Part shown: in pieces, positions 25,134-33,538 of the stretch
Layout: each line of letters starts with the position of its first letter
Position numbering within the stretch: the stretch's first letter is position 1
NCBI GenBank assembly: GCA_963702105.1
Contig: OY969712.1
Span: forward strand, 558,001-622,000
DNA: 64,000 nt
Direction: 5' to 3'
From: ZC4RG20 sp963702105
Lineage (GTDB): Bacteria > Pseudomonadota > Gammaproteobacteria > Steroidobacterales > Rariloculaceae
Translations under genes and position numbers: made by a program
The notes under the pieces: model-generated
Told to the model about the DNA's origin: nothing
Databases searched by the model: none
What the model saw: only the letters and a program-made list of their open reading frames with translations

Positions 25134-27418
25134 GCGTCGATCGATCGAGGATTCCCGAATTCTACAAGCTCAGCGTAGAGGAGCGCGTGCGGGCGGTCCA
25201 CGAGCGGGGCTTGCTCAGCGCCGCGGATTTCCGCGCGCTGTCGACGGGGCGCCACACACTCGATCTCGCCGCCGCCGACAAGATGATCGAGAACGTCGTC
25301 GGCGTCATGGGTCTGCCGCTCGGCCTCGGCATGAACCTCGTCGTCAACGGGCGCGAGTTCATCGCCCCTATGGTCGTCGAGGAGCCGTCGATCGTGGCGG
25401 CGCTCGGGTCCGCCTGCAAGCTCGTGCGGGCCTGCGGCGGCTTCCGGGCCGAGTCCACGGCGCCGGTGCTCATCGGGCAGATCCAGGTCGTGGACCTGCC
25501 CGACATCGAGACCGCCAAGCGGCGCCTGCGCGAACGCACGCAGGAAGTTCTGAACCTTGCAAACAGCTTCCATCCGAACATGGTCGCCCGCGGCGGCGGC
25601 GCGCAGGATCTCGAGCTCTTCGTGCATCCGCTGCCCTCGAGCGGCAAGCCCATGCTCGTCGTGCATCTGCTCGTAGACACGCGCGACGCGATGGGTGCGA
25701 ATCTAGTGAACGGCATGTGCGAGGGCGTCGCGCCGCTCGTCGAATCGATCACGGGCGGACGCGTGTTCCTGCGCATCCTTTCCAACCTCACGGACCGGGC
25801 GCTCGCCCGCGCGAGCTGCAAGATCCCCGTCGACAAGCTGGCGGGCCGCGGCTATTCGGGCGAGGAGGCGCGCGATGCCATCATCCTCGCGGCGGACTTC
25901 GCGGCCGTCGATCCCTACCGCGCCGCGACACACAACAAGGGCATCATGAACGGCATCGATCCCCTTGCCATCGCGACGGGCAACGATTGGCGCGCCATCG
26001 AGGCCGGCGCCCACGCGTACGCCGCGCGCAGCGGCCGTTACAGCTCCCTGACGACGTGGAAGGCCGACGACGAGGGCAATCTCTGCGGCAGCATCGAGAT
26101 CCCCATCAAGGTCGGCATCGTGGGTGCGCCGCTCGAGTCGAACCCCACCGTGGCCCTTAACCTGCGCCTGCTCGGCGTGCGCACCGCCACCGAGCTCGCC
26201 GAGGTCATGGCGGCCGTCGGGCTCGCGCAGAACTTCGCGGCGATCCGCGCGCTCGCCACCGAAGGCATCCAGAAGGGCCACATGACGCTGCATGCCCGCA
26301 GCGTCGTAACGGCCGCCGGCGCGCGCAAAGAAATCTTCGACGAGGTGCTCGAGCGCGTCATCCAGAGCGGTGTCATCAAGGTTTGGAAGGCGCAGGAGAT
26401 CGTCGCCGAGATCGAGCGCGAGCAGGAGGCCGAGGCGGCCGGCGACGGCCGCGGCGTCAAGCGCCGCGAGGATCCGGCCATGGGTGTCGGCTACGGCAAG
26501 GTCGTGCTGCTCGGCGAGCACGCCGTGGTTTACGGGCGCCACGCCATCGCCGCGCCCGTGCCCATGACGATCAAGGCCCTCGTCGAGGACTGCGACGAAG
26601 GCATCCATCTCATGATTCCGCGCTGGGGCGTCGAGTATCAGCTGGCCCAGAACCCGAACGAGCGCCGCTCGTTCGAGCGGCCGGCCGGCGTCGTGCTCGA
26701 CGCGCTCGGCCTGAGCCGCCGCAGCATGCGGATCGAGGTGTTCCCGGACGTCCCGCGCAGCATGGGCCTCGGCGGTTCCGCCGCCATGGCCGTCGCGATC
26801 GTCAGGGCGCTCGACAAGCATTTCAAGCTCGGACTCTCGGACGACGAGGTCAACAAGCTCGCTTTCGAGTCGGAGAAGGTCGCCCATGGCAGCCCGAGCG
26901 GGCTCGACAACACGCTCGCCTGCTACGGCAAGCCACTCGTCTATCGGCCCGGCGATCCGCCGCTCGTCGAGCCGCTGAACATCGTCACGCCGATTCCGGC
27001 CGTCATCGGCATGACGGGCTACGAGGGGCTCACCGCCAAGACCGTGGGCCGCGTCCGCGAGGCCTGGCGCCAGGACCGCAAGCTCTACGAGCGAATATTC
27101 GACCAGATCGACGCCTTGACGTTGCGCGGCGTCCAGGCGATTCAGGACAATGACTTGGGTTCGCTGGGCGAGCTCATGAACATCTGCCACGGCATGTTGA
27201 ACGCCCTGCAGGTCTCGACGCCGGAGCTCGAGCAGCTCGTGACCGTCGCCCGGGAGAACGGCGCGCTCGGCGCGAAGCTCACGGGCGGAGGCGGGGGCGG
27301 TTCGATCGTCGCAGTGTGCGCGACGCAGGCCGAGGCCGAGATTGTGGCCGCGGCCATTCGGGCCGCGAACTTTCACGCCGTGACCGTCAAGCTGGGAGCG
27401 CCGCTCGATGCCGCGTGA
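25130..27418 (+). CDS. mvaA-mvk: Class II HMG-CoA reductase fused to mevalonate kinase
   Basis: A single 762-residue reading frame with two enzymes. Residues 1 to about 430 are a class II HMG-CoA reductase: ENVVGVMGLPLGLGMNL, catalytic Glu in VVEEPSIVAALGSA, TRDAMGANLVNGMCEG with the catalytic Asp, THNKGIMNG with the catalytic Lys, and GHMTLHARSVV with the catalytic His. Residues 451-762 are a mevalonate kinase: GYGKVVLLGEHAVVYGRHAI, GLGGSAAMAVAIVRAL and KLTGGGGGGSIVAV. The linker is short and charged. An in-frame ATG (26480, Met451) preceded by GAGGAT lies exactly at the domain join, so free kinase might also be made. Steps covered: HMG-CoA to mevalonate to phosphomevalonate. It overlaps the upstream kinase gene by 4 bases and idi by 11. 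Confidence 0.93.
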   Translation: MSVDRSRIPEFYKLSVEERVRAVHERGLLSAADFRALSTGRHTLDLAAADKMIENVVGVMGLPLGLGMNLVVNGREFIAPMVVEEPSIVAALGSACKLVRACGGFRAESTAPVLIGQIQVVDLPDIETAKRRLRERTQEVLNLANSFHPNMVARGGGAQDLELFVHPLPSSGKPMLVVHLLVDTRDAMGANLVNGMCEGVAPLVESITGGRVFLRILSNLTDRALARASCKIPVDKLAGRGYSGEEARDAIILAADFAAVDPYRAATHNKGIMNGIDPLAIATGNDWRAIEAGAHAYAARSGRYSSLTTWKADDEGNLCGSIEIPIKVGIVGAPLESNPTVALNLRLLGVRTATELAEVMAAVGLAQNFAAIRALATEGIQKGHMTLHARSVVTAAGARKEIFDEVLERVIQSGVIKVWKAQEIVAEIEREQEAEAAGDGRGVKRREDPAMGVGYGKVVLLGEHAVVYGRHAIAAPVPMTIKALVEDCDEGIHLMIPRWGVEYQLAQNPNERRSFERPAGVVLDALGLSRRSMRIEVFPDVPRSMGLGGSAAMAVAIVRALDKHFKLGLSDDEVNKLAFESEKVAHGSPSGLDNTLACYGKPLVYRPGDPPLVEPLNIVTPIPAVIGMTGYEGLTAKTVGRVREAWRQDRKLYERIFDQIDALTLRGVQAIQDNDLGSLGELMNICHGMLNALQVSTPELEQLVTVARENGALGAKLTGGGGGGSIVAVCATQAEAEIVAAAIRAANFHAVTVKLGAPLDAA

Positions 27419-27983
27419 CGAGGTCGTTTCGAACGCGAGCGAGGAGCTGATCCTCGTAGACGAGCTCGACCGGGAGATCGGCTTCAAGTCGAAGGCCGAT
27501 TGCCACCTCGGCAACGGAGTGCTGCACCGCGCGTTCTCGATCTTCGTGTTCAACGGCGACGACGAGCTGCTGCTCCAGAAGCGCTCGCTCGACAAGCCGC
27601 TCTGGCCCAATTACTGGTCGAATACGTGCTGCTCGCACCCGCGGCGGGGCGAGACGATGGAGGAGGCCGTCACGCGGCGCCTCCTGCAGGAGCTCGGGTT
27701 CGATTGCCCCCTGGAGTTTTTGTACAAGTTCAAGTACCAGGCCCAGTACGGCGCCGTCGGCGCCGAGCACGAGTACTGCTGGGTCTACTATGGCCGGTAC
27801 GACGGGCCCGTGGACGCCAACGTCAGCGAGATCGCCGAGTGGCGCTTCATCGGTATCGGCGATCTCGAGGCGGAGCTTCTGGGCTCGCCCGAGCGCTTCA
27901 CGCCCTGGTTCAAAATGGAATGGGCGCACATTCGGCGCAATTACCTCGATGCGCTGCTGCGGCGTACCGGCACGGACGGATAG
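27408..27983 (+). CDS. idi: Isopentenyl-diphosphate delta-isomerase, type I
   Basis: A 191-residue Nudix-fold isomerase converting IPP to DMAPP, needed when IPP is the only product, as in the mevalonate pathway. Visible motifs are DREIGFKSKADCHLGNGVLHRAFS, the catalytic Cys in YWSNTCCSHPRRGE, the Nudix-like RRLLQELGFDCPLEF, and the catalytic Glu region GAEHEYCWVYYG. The ATG at 27408 overlaps the HMGR-MVK fusion gene by 11 bases, so it is translationally coupled, and hpnH follows 12 bases later. It links the mevalonate operon to hopanoid tailoring genes. Confidence 0.94.
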   Translation: MPRDEVVSNASEELILVDELDREIGFKSKADCHLGNGVLHRAFSIFVFNGDDELLLQKRSLDKPLWPNYWSNTCCSHPRRGETMEEAVTRRLLQELGFDCPLEFLYKFKYQAQYGAVGAEHEYCWVYYGRYDGPVDANVSEIAEWRFIGIGDLEAELLGSPERFTPWFKMEWAHIRRNYLDALLRRTGTDG

Positions 27984-27995
27984 ACAGGAGAATTC

Positions 27996-29120
27996 ATGAG
28001 CATTCCGCTGATACAGAAAGTCACGATCGCGCGATACATTCTTTCGCAGAAGCTGAAAGGCAATAAGCGCTATCCCCTCGTGCTCATGCTGGAGCCGTTG
28101 TTTCAGTGCAACCTCGCCTGCGCCGGCTGCGGCAAGATCGACTACCCGAACGAAATCCTGCGCAAGCGCATGAGCGTGGAGGACGCGCTCAAAGCCGTAG
28201 ACGAGTGCAACGCGCCCGTGGTTTCGATTCCGGGCGGCGAGCCGCTTATTCACAAGGAAATGCCGCAGATCGTCCGCGGCATCGTCGAGCGCAAGAAGTT
28301 CGTGTATCTGTGCACGAACGCCCTGCTGCTAGAGCAGAGGATGGACGACTACGAGCCGTCGCCCTATTTGACGTTCTCGGTGCACCTCGACGGCAACCGC
28401 GACCGGCACGACGAGTCGGTCTGCCGCGAAGGCACGTTCGACAAGGCCGTCGCGGCCATCAAGAAGGCGCTGGAGCGCGGCTTCCGCGTCACCGCGAACT
28501 GCACGCTCTACGCGGGGGAAGACCCGGACAACGTCGCGGATTTCTTCGATTATGCGATGAGCCTGGGCGTGGAGGGCGTCATGATCTCCCCGGGCTACAG
28601 CTACGAGCACGCGCCGCGGAAGGACGTCTTCATGGGGCGGCGCAACTCGAAGCAGCTGTTCCGCGATATCTTCAAGCGCGGCCGCCAGCGCGGCAGCCGC
28701 TGGCACTTCAACCAGTCCACGCTGTTCCTCGACTTCCTGGCCGGCAACCAGAGCTACCAGTGCACGCCCTGGAGCAACCCGACCTACAACATCTTCGGTT
28801 GGCAGAAGCCGTGCTATCTGCTCGTGGACGAGGGCTACGCGACCTCGTTCAAGGAGCTCATGGAGACGACCGACTGGGACCGCTACGGCACCGGGCGCAA
28901 CCCCAAATGCGACAACTGCATGGCCCACTGCGGCTATGAGGGCACGGCCGTCGAGGACACGCTCGCGAATCCGCTCAAGGCGCTCTCCGTGCTCATGTTC
29001 GGCTCGCGTCTCGATGGCGACATGGCTCCGGAGCTCCCGGTCCTGCACGGCGGGAAGGTGCCCGGCGTTGCGATCCCGGTAGACAGCATCGGCAAGCGCG
29101 AGTCTCACCGCGAGTCCTGA
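27996..29120 (+). CDS. hpnH: Adenosylhopane synthase HpnH, radical SAM
   Basis: A 374-residue radical SAM enzyme that adds the 5'-deoxyadenosyl radical to hopene, making adenosylhopane, the first step to C35 hopanoids. The [4Fe-4S] motif is CNLACAGC (residues 32-39) within LMLEPLFQCNLACAGCGKID. PGGEPLIHKEM is the SAM-binding GGEP motif. The C-terminal CTPWSNPTYNIFGWQKPCYL and CDNCMAHCGYEG Cys clusters are typical of HpnH. AGGAG lies seven bases before the ATG. Directly followed by hpnB. Confidence 0.95.
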   Translation: MSIPLIQKVTIARYILSQKLKGNKRYPLVLMLEPLFQCNLACAGCGKIDYPNEILRKRMSVEDALKAVDECNAPVVSIPGGEPLIHKEMPQIVRGIVERKKFVYLCTNALLLEQRMDDYEPSPYLTFSVHLDGNRDRHDESVCREGTFDKAVAAIKKALERGFRVTANCTLYAGEDPDNVADFFDYAMSLGVEGVMISPGYSYEHAPRKDVFMGRRNSKQLFRDIFKRGRQRGSRWHFNQSTLFLDFLAGNQSYQCTPWSNPTYNIFGWQKPCYLLVDEGYATSFKELMETTDWDRYGTGRNPKCDNCMAHCGYEGTAVEDTLANPLKALSVLMFGSRLDGDMAPELPVLHGGKVPGVAIPVDSIGKRESHRES

Positions 29121-29129
29121 CGGGCGCCC

Positions 29130-30314
29130 GTGACGGCCGCGGCCGCTCTCGCCTACGCCGGCTGGGCGGGCGCCGGGATCTGGGCGGCCGTGCTGCTGCT
29201 GCCGTGGCGTCCCTACGGCACGCGTGAGCGGCTCGAGGCCGCGGCTGCGCCCGCCGACCTGCGGGACGTGGCCGTCGTGATCCCCGCCCGCAATGAAGCG
29301 GCGCAGATCGAGCGCGTCCTCGAGGCGTTGACGCGGCAGGGGCCGGGCCTCGAGGTCCGCGTCCTGGACGACGAATCTACCGACGGCACCGGGGAGATCT
29401 GCCGCCGGTTCGCGCGCACGCTTGCCGCGGCGCGGGGTTCGGCGCCGTCCGGCGAGGGCGTGCAGCGGTTTCCGCTGCGGCTCGAGGTCGAGACGGGGCG
29501 CGCCGTGCCGCCCGGCTGGGCCGGCAAACTCTGGGCGCTGGAGCAGGGCGCCGCCCCCGTTGATCGGCCCTTCGTGCTGCTGCTCGACGCGGACATCGAG
29601 CTCGCGCCTTGTCTCGTGCCTGCGCTGCTCGAACGCGCCAGGAGCCGGCGCGCGGTCCTCGTCTCCTGCATGGCGACGCTGGCCTGCACGCACTTCTGGG
29701 AGCGGCTGCTCGTGCCGGCGTTCATCTTCTTCTTCAAGCTCCTCTATCCGTTCGCGCTCGTCGAGTCGGGGCATCGGGCGGGCGCGGCCGGCGGCTGCAT
29801 GCTCGTCGAGACGGCGGCGCTGCGCGGGATCGGCGGATTCGCGGCGCTGCGCGACGCCCTCATCGACGACTGCACGCTCGCCGCGCGCCTGCGGCGCCAG
29901 GGCGGCAAGCTCTCGCTCAGCATGAGCCGTTCCGTACGGAGCCTGCGCGGCTATGCGCGCCTCGGGGACTTCTGGGCCATGGTCGCGCGCAGCGCGTTCA
30001 CCCAGCTCGGCTACTCGACGGCGCTGCTCGCGCTGACGACGCTCGTCATGCTGACCGCGTTCTTCGGGCCGCTGGCGGCCGCGGCCGCGGCGCCGACGCC
30101 AGCCGCTGCAGCCGCGGGTCTCGTCGGCTATCTCTGCATGTGCGGAGCCTACATGCCCGTGGTCCGGTTCTACGGGCTCGGGCCCGCGTGGACCGCGGCG
30201 CTGCCGGCGGCCGCGGCGCTGTTTTTGGCCATGACCTGGTCGTCTGCGCTAAATTACTGGCGCGGCACGCGAGCCCAATGGAAGGAAAGATCGTATGAAG
30301 CCTCGGCCGAATAG
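29130..30314 (+). CDS. hpnB: Hopanoid-associated glycosyltransferase HpnB
   Basis: A 394-residue family 2 glycosyltransferase starting at GTG 29130. It has an N-terminal membrane segment, then VAVVIPARNEAAQIERVLEA, VRVLDDESTDGT, VLLLDADIELAP (the DxD-like metal motif), IDDCTLAARLRRQGGKL, and two to three C-terminal membrane helices (ALLALTTLVMLTAFFG, FLAMTWSSALNYWRG). HpnB members are named by their co-occurrence with hopanoid genes; the reaction is not proven. It lies 10 bases after hpnH and overlaps hpnM by 20 bases. Confidence 0.88.
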   Translation: MTAAAALAYAGWAGAGIWAAVLLLPWRPYGTRERLEAAAAPADLRDVAVVIPARNEAAQIERVLEALTRQGPGLEVRVLDDESTDGTGEICRRFARTLAAARGSAPSGEGVQRFPLRLEVETGRAVPPGWAGKLWALEQGAAPVDRPFVLLLDADIELAPCLVPALLERARSRRAVLVSCMATLACTHFWERLLVPAFIFFFKLLYPFALVESGHRAGAAGGCMLVETAALRGIGGFAALRDALIDDCTLAARLRRQGGKLSLSMSRSVRSLRGYARLGDFWAMVARSAFTQLGYSTALLALTTLVMLTAFFGPLAAAAAAPTPAAAAAGLVGYLCMCGAYMPVVRFYGLGPAWTAALPAAAALFLAMTWSSALNYWRGTRAQWKERSYEASAE

Positions 30315-30960
30315 TCCCGCGACGCGGCGCATCTCTGTGCTGCTGTGGATCGCCGCCGGTATCGGCGCGATGAGCGCCGCGGGCGTCGTGCGCGCGACGA
30401 GTGCTCCGCAGCCCGCCGCGACTCCGCAGGGCGCGATCGAGATGCTGTACAGCGGGCTCGTCTCGGCCGCCGCGGGGAATCTCAACGTCGAGCAGCGCTA
30501 TGCGCGGCTCGAGCCGGTCATCGAGGCGACGCACGATCTGCAGTACATCGCAAAGCTCACGATCCGGCGCGAGTGGGACGGCCTGACGGCCGAGCAGCGC
30601 CAGCGCTTCGTCGCCGCGTTCGAGCGGCTCAGCGTTATGACCTACGCGAGCCGCTTCGGCACGCTCGAGCCCAACATGTTCAAAATCGATGCCAGCGAGC
30701 CGGCCGCGGACGACCGGGCCGAGGTCAAGGCGACACTGACGACGCGCGCGGGCAAGCAGATTCCGTTTCAGTACCTGCTGCACCGCGAGGACGGCGGCTG
30801 GAAGATCATCAACATCCTGGCCGACAACGTCAGCGACCTCGCGCTGAAGCGTGCCGAGTACCACGAGGTGCTCGAGAACGGCTCCGTCGACGACCTCATC
30901 GAGCACGTCGAGAAGCAGGCCGAGGAAGCCGCCCGGGAGGGTCAGGTCAAGTATCGATAG
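30295..30960 (+). CDS. hpnM: Hopanoid-associated MlaC/Ttg2D-like protein HpnM
   Basis: A 221-residue exported protein with a signal peptide (RRISVLLWIAAGIGAMSAAG) and the MlaC/Ttg2D fold: FERLSVMTYASRFG, then FQYLLHREDGGWKIINILAD with the typical GWKI-NI-AD strand. HpnM is the periplasmic lipid-binding member found in hpn clusters, probably ferrying hopanoids or phospholipids between membranes. The start overlaps hpnB by 20 bases, and the end overlaps the convergent HMG-CoA synthase gene by 19 bases. Confidence 0.88.
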   Translation: MKPRPNSPATRRISVLLWIAAGIGAMSAAGVVRATSAPQPAATPQGAIEMLYSGLVSAAAGNLNVEQRYARLEPVIEATHDLQYIAKLTIRREWDGLTAEQRQRFVAAFERLSVMTYASRFGTLEPNMFKIDASEPAADDRAEVKATLTTRAGKQIPFQYLLHREDGGWKIINILADNVSDLALKRAEYHEVLENGSVDDLIEHVEKQAEEAAREGQVKYR

Positions 30961-32405
30961 TACTCGATGCCCTCGTCGCTGAAGCGGGGGTTGGAGCTGG
31001 CGCCGATCGATTCGATGACGAAGCCGGTCTCGGGCGCCTTGAGGCCTTCGGCCTCGCCCGTCTCGTGCAGGCTCTCGTACTGGGCGCGCGTGAGGTTCTG
31101 GTACGGCTCGAGGGCCGCTTCGAAGCCTATGCGCGCGGCCGCCTCGGCCCAGCCTTCCAATACCTGCATCGGAATCGCTTCGGCCGCGTCGCCGCTGCCG
31201 TAGCCGACCGCGAGCACCTTGCCGCCGGCGAGGTCGAGCCCGCGCAGCTGCGCGTCCTCCATGCCGGCCGCCATCCACGCCGGCAGCGCCGCGCAGTACA
31301 CGTTGCCGATGTCCTTCATGATGTCCGAGCCGAGCGACATTTTCGACGCCACGAGCGTGCCGAACTCGTCGCTGCTGCGGAAGTCCCGCGAGAGCCGGAT
31401 GCTGAGCGGGTAGGCGTCCGCCTCGATGTCGCCCTGCTTGACGAGATCGAGCACGTCCGGTGTCGAGCCCATCTCGGCGAGCACCTCCCCAACTGCGAGC
31501 CCCGAGCGCTCGCAGTAACGCGCGAGCTCCGCGCGGCCGGCCTCGCCGTCGTCGGCCAGGCTGAAAAGGTAGCTCATGGCGAGCGAGGTTTCCGGCATGC
31601 GGTGATAGGGGCGATGCATGAAGACCGCGGCGAGCTCGCGATAGTACTCGGCCGAGTGCCGGCCCATGCGCCGCGTCATGTCGTTGAGCGCATGCAGCGT
31701 CTCGTCGAGGTAGCAGGTCGTCGAATACTTGCCGTTGAAGACGGGAAGATCCTGGAAATGACAGTTGAGTTTGCCGCGGATGATGTTGCGCAGCACGGGC
31801 TTGCGGAAATCCACGGCTCGATAGGCGGAGGCGCTGCCTATGTGATCGAGCTCGACGGCCAGCATTGTCGGACGGCGCTCGAGCAGCATCGCGACGGCGC
31901 CGGCGCCTTGCGTGGGCTCGCCCGAGCTGCCGCGCGCGTACTCCGCGATGTCGGCGCTGACCACGATCGCGCAGCGGTCCTCGCGCTCGAGCGCGAGGTA
32001 GCGCAGCGCGCCCTTGAGCGCGTAGACGCCGCCGAGGCAGGCGTGCTTGACCTCGGGCACCTCGCAGTAGCGGTTCACGGGCGGCAGGCCCTTCTGCTTG
32101 AGCCCCTCGTCGAGCATGCCCTTGATGATGATGGCGCCCGCCGAGTTGTCGGTGCTCGACTCCGTACCGAGCCCCAAAAAGCCGATGCGCGCCGGATCGA
32201 TCCCGTAACGCTCGATGAGCCGCATGACGGCGTCGGCCGCCATCGTGTAGATACTCTGCTCCGGGCCTCGCATGCGGAAGCTGCGCCCGACGACGGCGCG
32301 CGTTTTATCCCACGGGGACCCGGTCCACCGACACCACTCCTCGAGGTCCACTCGATAAGGTGGCACATAGACCGCAAACCCACTGATTCCGACTTGCTCG
32401 CTCAT
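30942..32405 (-). CDS. mvaS: Hydroxymethylglutaryl-CoA synthase
   Basis: A 487-residue thiolase-fold enzyme that joins acetyl-CoA to acetoacetyl-CoA to give HMG-CoA. It shows ISGFAVYVPPYRVDLEEW, GLGTESSTDNSAGAIIIKGM, the catalytic Cys in VPEVKHACLGGVYALKGAL, FNGKYSTTCYLDE with the catalytic His/Glu region nearby, and MKDIGNVYCAALPAWMAAG. It is longer than staphylococcal MvaS (about 388), closer to sequences found in other Proteobacteria with mevalonate genes; the extra length lies in the middle and C-terminal part. It is encoded opposite to the other mevalonate genes. No acetoacetyl-CoA thiolase is in the window. Confidence 0.9.
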   Translation of the reverse strand: MSEQVGISGFAVYVPPYRVDLEEWCRWTGSPWDKTRAVVGRSFRMRGPEQSIYTMAADAVMRLIERYGIDPARIGFLGLGTESSTDNSAGAIIIKGMLDEGLKQKGLPPVNRYCEVPEVKHACLGGVYALKGALRYLALEREDRCAIVVSADIAEYARGSSGEPTQGAGAVAMLLERRPTMLAVELDHIGSASAYRAVDFRKPVLRNIIRGKLNCHFQDLPVFNGKYSTTCYLDETLHALNDMTRRMGRHSAEYYRELAAVFMHRPYHRMPETSLAMSYLFSLADDGEAGRAELARYCERSGLAVGEVLAEMGSTPDVLDLVKQGDIEADAYPLSIRLSRDFRSSDEFGTLVASKMSLGSDIMKDIGNVYCAALPAWMAAGMEDAQLRGLDLAGGKVLAVGYGSGDAAEAIPMQVLEGWAEAAARIGFEAALEPYQNLTRAQYESLHETGEAEGLKAPETGFVIESIGASSNPRFSDEGIEYYRYLT

Positions 32406-32483
32406 ACCTTTCCCCGAACTATCCGCCGCTTAGGGCGGGCCGCGTCCGCGACGAATCCTCCGCACGCGGCTCCCACGGTCATA

Positions 32484-32489
32484 ATTATA
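32484..32489 (-). promoter_or_regulatory. Likely -10 box for the HMG-CoA synthase gene
   Basis: On the minus strand a perfect TATAAT lies about 80 bases before the mvaS start, in the most AT-rich spot of the 172-base divergent gap. No good -35 is seen at 17 bases; an extended element may compensate. Confidence 0.4.
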
Positions 32490-32577
32490 TGGCAAGGGCT
32501 TAAGAATCACCTAGTTAGAACCTCGATCTGCAGCTGCGCTAGAATCGCGCTCCGGTGCTGGCAGCTACAGTGATCGC

Positions 32578-32952
32578 ATGAAGCTCAGAATCCGCGGCAA
32601 TTCCGTCCGCCTGCGCGTCTCCCAGAGCGAGCTCAGGCAGCTTGCCGAGACCGGTACGGCCCGCGACAGGACGGCCTTTGCGCCCGGCGCCGAGCTCGTC
32701 TACGGCCTTTTCGTCGGCGGCGCCGGCCCCGTGCGCGCCGAGCTGTCGGGCGCGAATGTGACCGTGACCGTTCCGCGCGCCGAGTTCGAGCGCTGGCTCG
32801 ACGAGGACCAGGTCTCGATCCGGGCCGAGCAGCCTCTCGATGGCGGACGGGTCCTCGCGATCCTGGTCGAGAAGGATTTCGCCTGTCTCGCGCCGAGAGA
32901 GGGCGAGGACGAGTCGGACCTGTTTCCGAACCCGACGGGTCGAGCCTGCTGA
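32578..32952 (+). CDS. Conserved small protein, DUF7009-like
   Basis: A 124-residue soluble protein beginning MKLRIRGNSVRLRVSQSELR, with LAETGTARDRTAF, ALSGANVTVTVPRAEF-like strands (ELSGANVTVTVP) and EKDFACLAPREGEDESDLFPN at the C-terminus. The pattern of short beta strands and a conserved DFACL-PR segment matches a widespread uncharacterised family that I recall as DUF7009. No catalytic motif is obvious. It stands alone between the divergent mvaS promoter region and the formate dehydrogenase operon. Confidence 0.78.
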   Translation: MKLRIRGNSVRLRVSQSELRQLAETGTARDRTAFAPGAELVYGLFVGGAGPVRAELSGANVTVTVPRAEFERWLDEDQVSIRAEQPLDGGRVLAILVEKDFACLAPREGEDESDLFPNPTGRAC

Positions 32953-33017
32953 GTCCTCGGGGCGCACGCGCCCCGAAATCGGCCGGCCGGCGGCGCGCCT
33001 CGGTGTGCCCATCCGGT

Positions 33018-33023
33018 TATAAT
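33018..33023 (+). promoter_or_regulatory. Likely -10 box for the formate dehydrogenase operon
   Basis: A perfect TATAAT lies about 48 bases before the fdsG start. No convincing -35 is seen 17 bases upstream, so the promoter may depend on an activator. Confidence 0.4.
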
Positions 33024-33070
33024 AGACGGCCCTTGAGACCCGATTTCAACCCGTGAGGTAACCTGAGCCG

Positions 33071-33535
33071 GTGAACGCCGTACCTACGACCGCAAGCGAC
33101 GCCGCCATCCGCAGGCTAGCCGATGCCCACGCCGGCCGGCCCGGGGCGCTGCTGCCCATATTGCACGCGATCCAGGACGAGCTGGGCCATATTCCGGAGA
33201 CGGCGGTGCCCATCGTCGCGAGCGTACTGAATCTCTCGCGCGCCGAGGTACACGGCGTCGTTACCTTCTACCACTTCTTCAGGACCAAGCCGCCGGGCCG
33301 GCGCACGCTCTACCTGTGCCGTGCCGAGGCCTGCCAGTCGATGGGTGCGCGCGAGCTCGAGCGCCACGTGCGCGAGAAACTCGACGTGGGCTTCCACGAG
33401 ACGACGGCGGACGGCCGCTTCAGTCTCGAGCCCGTCTACTGTCTCGGCAACTGCGCCTGCTCGCCGGCCGTCATGATCGACGAGACCGTTCACGGCCGCG
33501 TGACGCCCGAGCGCCTCGACGAGCTGCTGAGCTAG
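33071..33535 (+). CDS. fdsG: NAD-dependent formate dehydrogenase gamma subunit (NuoE-like)
   Basis: A 154-residue NuoE-like [2Fe-2S] protein, starting at GTG 33071 (GAGGTAACC upstream). Motifs are LPILHAIQDELGHIPETAVP, AEVHGVVTFYHFFRTKPPG, and the four cluster ligands in CRAEACQSMG and CLGNCACSPAV. In soluble NAD-dependent formate dehydrogenases (FdsGBAD) this subunit relays electrons with FdsB to NAD. It is followed 3 bases later by fdsB. Confidence 0.93.
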   Translation: MNAVPTTASDAAIRRLADAHAGRPGALLPILHAIQDELGHIPETAVPIVASVLNLSRAEVHGVVTFYHFFRTKPPGRRTLYLCRAEACQSMGARELERHVREKLDVGFHETTADGRFSLEPVYCLGNCACSPAVMIDETVHGRVTPERLDELLS

Positions 33536-33538
33536 GCG

